DNA of 16,588 bases, from contig JAQTQF010000010.1 in assembly GCA_028712345.1 (NCBI GenBank), forward strand, positions 1-16,588, given 5' to 3'. Shown here piece after piece: positions 15,111 through 16,588 of the stretch. The first letter of the stretch is position 1, and each line of letters opens with the position of its first letter. Position numbers and translations under genes: made by a program. The notes under the pieces were generated by a model, which did not search any database, was not told the DNA's origin, and worked only from the letters and a program-made list of their open reading frames with translations. The DNA comes from Phycisphaerae bacterium (GTDB lineage: Bacteria; Planctomycetota; Phycisphaerae; Sedimentisphaerales; UBA12454).

Positions 15111-15363
15111 TTGTTTTGCTCCTTAAAAGAAAACCGGGGATTGTGGGAACGAACTGAAGGAAGCGGGCACCAATTCTGTCCCGATCCCCAAAACTAATCC
15201 TGATTTCCCCGTCGTTCATTTTTCATTTTTGCACTTTGATTTTTAATTTTCCGTTGCTGTCTCCTCGATGCCTACCCCTAGATTTTACCCTCTTTTTTCC
15301 CCAAACTCAACCGAAAGATTCCCGCCGCAGGCAGTTCCTCAAATTTTCAATCTACAATCCTTG

Positions 15364-15398
15364 CCCCGTGAGATGCCGCTTCGGCTATCTCATCGGGG
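15364..15398. repeat. 35-nt hairpin, three stacked stems
   Basis: CCCCG (15364-15368) pairs with CGGGG (15394-15398), TGAGAT (15369-15374) with ATCTCA (15387-15392), and GCCG (15375-15378) with CGGC (15382-15385) around a CTT loop, with two single-T bulges. It has no T-run, so it is not a clear terminator. It looks like a REP-type element. Confidence 0.6.
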
Positions 15399-15532
15399 TC
15401 CATTCTTCAATAATTTATTCCCCTACCCCTATTTTATCCCTAAATAAATCACTGATAACTGATAACCGAATTTCCGATTTCCGACCTCCGCCCTCCGCCC
15501 TTTAACTATCGGCTGTTGCTTACTTTAAAGCA

Positions 15533-15574
15533 TTACTATGCTTGTATGCAGTATACTGCAATGTAGTATAGTAA
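15533..15574. repeat. 42-bp dyad with a 14-bp perfect palindromic core
   Basis: TGCAGTATACTGCA (15547-15560) is a perfect palindrome. TTACTAT (15533-15539) and ATAGTAA (15568-15574) form perfect outer arms around the same centre. The seven bases between core and arm on each side are only partly symmetrical. This fits a protein-binding dyad, a recombination site or a degenerate hairpin element. Confidence 0.55.
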
Positions 15575-15629
15575 ATCTTGTTTTAAGGCATAGTCGTCTC
15601 CGTAACATCCCCCTCCGGCAGCGATGTTT

Positions 15630-15754
15630 TTTTGCTTTAAGGCGAAACTGCGAAGCAGTAAAAAAATTCAATTACAGCCCCGGCTGAAATTTATTTCATA
15701 AAGTGGGCTGTTTGAATTTTTACAGGTGCGTTTTCGCGCCGCCTTAAAGCAAAA
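15630..15754. repeat. 125-nt cloverleaf-like inverted-repeat element
   Basis: The ends TTTTGCTTTAAGGC (15630-15643) and GCCTTAAAGCAAAA (15741-15754) are perfect 14-bp inverted repeats. Between them lie three arms. Arm one is ACTGC-GAA-GCAGT (15647-15659). Arm two is AAAAATTCAA (15662-15671) with TTGAATTTTT (15712-15721), continued by ACAGCCC (15674-15680) with GGGCTGT (15705-15711) and capped by TGAAA/TTTCA. Arm three is GGTGCG-TTTT-CGCGCC (15725-15740). It may be a MITE-like element or a structured RNA; no known family is recognised. Confidence 0.6.
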
Positions 15755-15788
15755 CCTCTGTGTCCTCTGTATTCTCCGTGGCTAAAAA

Positions 15789-15824
15789 AACAGCGTTAAT
15801 CTGCGTTAATCCGTGTCTAAAAAA
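15789..15824. repeat. Inverted partner of the 14069-14094 repeat
   Basis: AACAGCGTTAATC (15789-15801) and CGTGTCTAAAAAA (15812-15824) together are the exact reverse complement of 14069-14094. They are interrupted only by TGCGTTAATC, a near-duplicate of the preceding bases. The pair encloses the DUF2971 gene and most of the repeat region. Confidence 0.55.
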
Positions 15825-15842
15825 TTCGTGTTATTTGTGTTC

Positions 15843-15902
15843 ATCCCGTTAGAAATCTCTTCTTTGTTATGTACATCCGTATTCTGCAATTTCTAACGGG
15901 AT
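15843..15902. repeat. 60-bp element with 14-bp perfect inverted ends
   Basis: ATCCCGTTAGAAAT (15843-15856) and ATTTCTAACGGGAT (15889-15902) are perfect inverted repeats around a 32-bp AT-rich centre without coding capacity. The size and ends suit a miniature inverted-repeat element or a large hairpin. No clear target-site duplication is seen. Confidence 0.6.
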
Positions 15903-16140
15903 TCATTCGTGGCCAATTACATCTGCGAAATCAGCGTCATTTATGCCATAGGTATCAGCGTTTAAACAAAACATTCCGTATCAATTAATACCGCACAAAA
16001 GTGTGTTTTTTTTCCTGCGCTTTTGTTAAAAATGAAATTTTTTGCAAATTTTTTACTCCCCATCCAATAAGCATTTACGATTTTGGCCAATTTTTTTTTA
16101 GCAAAAAGTTCGACAAAAACGCGCAAGTTTCAATGTAATA

Positions 16141-16191
16141 CGGAGGGATATGTTTAGCCGTCGTCGGTACGACGACGATATTTAGCCTCCG
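16141..16191. repeat. 51-bp nested stem-loop
   Basis: CGGAGG (16141-16146) pairs with CCTCCG (16186-16191), and inside it CGTCGTCG (16159-16166) pairs perfectly with CGACGACG (16170-16177) around the loop GTA. ATAT in both flanks may extend the inner stem. It lies about 120 bp upstream of the HNH-like gene and has no poly-T tail. Confidence 0.55.
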
Positions 16192-16198
16192 AATTTTC

Positions 16199-16228
16199 AT
16201 CCGCCCGAAGCCTTTGGCGAAGGCGGAT
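16199..16228. repeat. REP-like palindrome ATCCGCC/GGCGGAT
   Basis: ATCCGCC (16199-16205) pairs with GGCGGAT (16222-16228); an inner GCC-TTT-GGC (16210-16218) continues the stem across a small CGAA/GAA internal loop. Related TCCGCC pieces occur near 6597 and 14282. Confidence 0.5.
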
Positions 16229-16310
16229 ATTCGGGGGTTCCTTCCACTGATTACTGAATACTTTTAAAATGATAAAAATCTCATTTTCAATTCCGATTCC
16301 TGTTTTTATT

Positions 16311-16588
16311 ATGCGCCTTTGCGTATGGGCAGCCCTTCTATATAGAAAAATCCGCTATGGCTATTCGTTCCGAAGAATCAAACTCACCCAGGGTAAATAC
16401 GCCCTCGTCGAAGTCGAAGATTTTGAAGAACTCAATAAATACAAATGGCACGCGAAAAAATCACGAACCAATTGCTATGCCTGCCGTTCGTTCAAACTGC
16501 CAGATGGCAGAAGAAAATCTATCTCTATGCACCGCTGGCTAATAAACCCGCCCGCCGGCCTTGTCGTTGATCACAAAAATAGAATCAG
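16311..16588 (+). CDS. HNH endonuclease-like protein, partial (runs off window)
   Basis: The frame is open from ATG 16311 to the edge (92 codons), with an in-frame ATG also at 16269; neither has a clear ribosome binding site. The product reads ...RRIKLTQGKYALVEVEDFEE... then YKWHAKKS, a CYACRSF strand, RKSISMHRWLINPPAGLVVDHKN. The order LTQGKYALV-(V/D)-x-x-D-F/Y, W, then MHRxL..P.GxxVDHKN is that of HNH proteins related to phage and AP2-type homing nucleases; His-Arg after SM and Asp-His in VVDHKN are the expected start of the beta-beta-alpha-metal site. The second Asn/His part lies beyond the window. It may be mobile or resident; it follows the repeat-rich region. Confidence 0.7.
   Translation, partial: MRLCVWAALLYRKIRYGYSFRRIKLTQGKYALVEVEDFEELNKYKWHAKKSRTNCYACRSFKLPDGRRKSISMHRWLINPPAGLVVDHKNRI

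Larger units (their letters stand above)
15111..16310. other. Long gene-poor region packed with inverted repeats
   Basis: About 1.2 kb has no convincing gene. The left part (15111-15520) is low-complexity, rich in T, C and A. From 15364 on it holds at least six separate inverted repeats, each listed on its own. A weak terminator-like hairpin CACA-AAAG-TGTG followed by eight T lies at 15994-16013, and the stretch 16014-16140 is AT-rich with poly-T and poly-A runs. Motifs such as CTCTGTGTCCTCTGTATTCT and CAGCGTTAATCTGCGTTAAT are of the kind found as scattered intergenic repeats in environmental bacterial genomes. Confidence 0.6.

Noticed and set aside
15236..15505. 89-codon + strand frame in the gap right of the DUF2971 gene
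   Set aside because: The product is low-complexity and Pro/Ser/Phe-rich, covers a repeat hairpin, and has no ribosome binding site or family resemblance.
15630..15754. Integron attC site
   Set aside because: The ends resemble TTTAAGGC/GCCTTAAA rather than the RYYYAAC/GTTRRRY core, and no integrase or cassette array is present.
15994..16013. CACA-AAAG-TGTG hairpin with eight T as a terminator
   Set aside because: The stem has only four pairs and no gene ends nearby on that strand.
13916..16310. CRISPR array among the repeats
   Set aside because: The repeats are unlike each other, irregularly spaced and mostly inverted; there is no repeat-spacer periodicity or cas gene.
16357..16542. 61-codon + strand frame near the right edge
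   Set aside because: It lies out of frame within the HNH-like coding sequence, which has clear motifs.

Overview
The window is about 45% GC and looks bacterial, with Gram-negative envelope genes: outer-membrane beta-barrel and TolC-type proteins, lipoproteins, and a periplasmic efflux adaptor. A flagellar sigma-28/FlgM-like unit, an ECF sigma factor with small membrane partners, the HNH protein family at the right edge and many short palindromic intergenic repeats fit a planctomycete of the Phycisphaerae type. That placement is inference; no rRNA or marker gene here settles it.

Left part (1-2252, + strand). An envelope lipoprotein is split by an in-frame TAA after its signal peptide. A sigma-28 type promoter with exact 11-nt spacing (707-733) leads into a FlgM-like anti-sigma gene. 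Next comes an unusual 19-codon ORF whose ribosome binding site lies in a hairpin and whose codons overlap a strong intrinsic terminator. A small zinc-ribbon protein and an outer-membrane beta-barrel protein follow.

Middle part (2253-8115). Behind a promoter and a long, hairpin-rich leader lie three overlapping genes: lysine 2,3-aminomutase (ablA), a sodium:solute symporter and beta-lysine N6-acetyltransferase (ablB). Together they would make N-epsilon-acetyl-beta-lysine, a compatible solute, with a coupled transporter. A tRNA-Arg(CCT) on the minus strand follows. Next is a three-gene overlapping unit: ECF sigma factor, single-pass membrane protein and membrane-anchored periplasmic helical protein. 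It looks like a CnrH/CnrY/CnrX-type envelope or metal stress circuit.

Minus-strand efflux operon (8301-13915). Transcribed leftward are a TolC-like outer-membrane lipoprotein, a MacA/HlyD-like adaptor with a charged C-terminal tail, a MacB/LolD-type ATPase and a MacB/FtsX-type permease. These are the parts of a tripartite ABC export pump.

Right part (13916-16588). This is a gene-poor, repeat-rich region holding one DUF2971 gene (minus strand) and the start of an HNH-endonuclease-like gene running off the edge. The 1.2 kb between them carries several well-formed inverted repeats: a 35-nt hairpin, a 42-bp dyad, a 125-nt cloverleaf-like element, a 60-bp element with 14-bp perfect inverted ends and a 51-bp nested stem. 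A 26-nt sequence left of the DUF2971 gene recurs inverted on its right. The cloverleaf and its neighbours are the best candidates for something undescribed.
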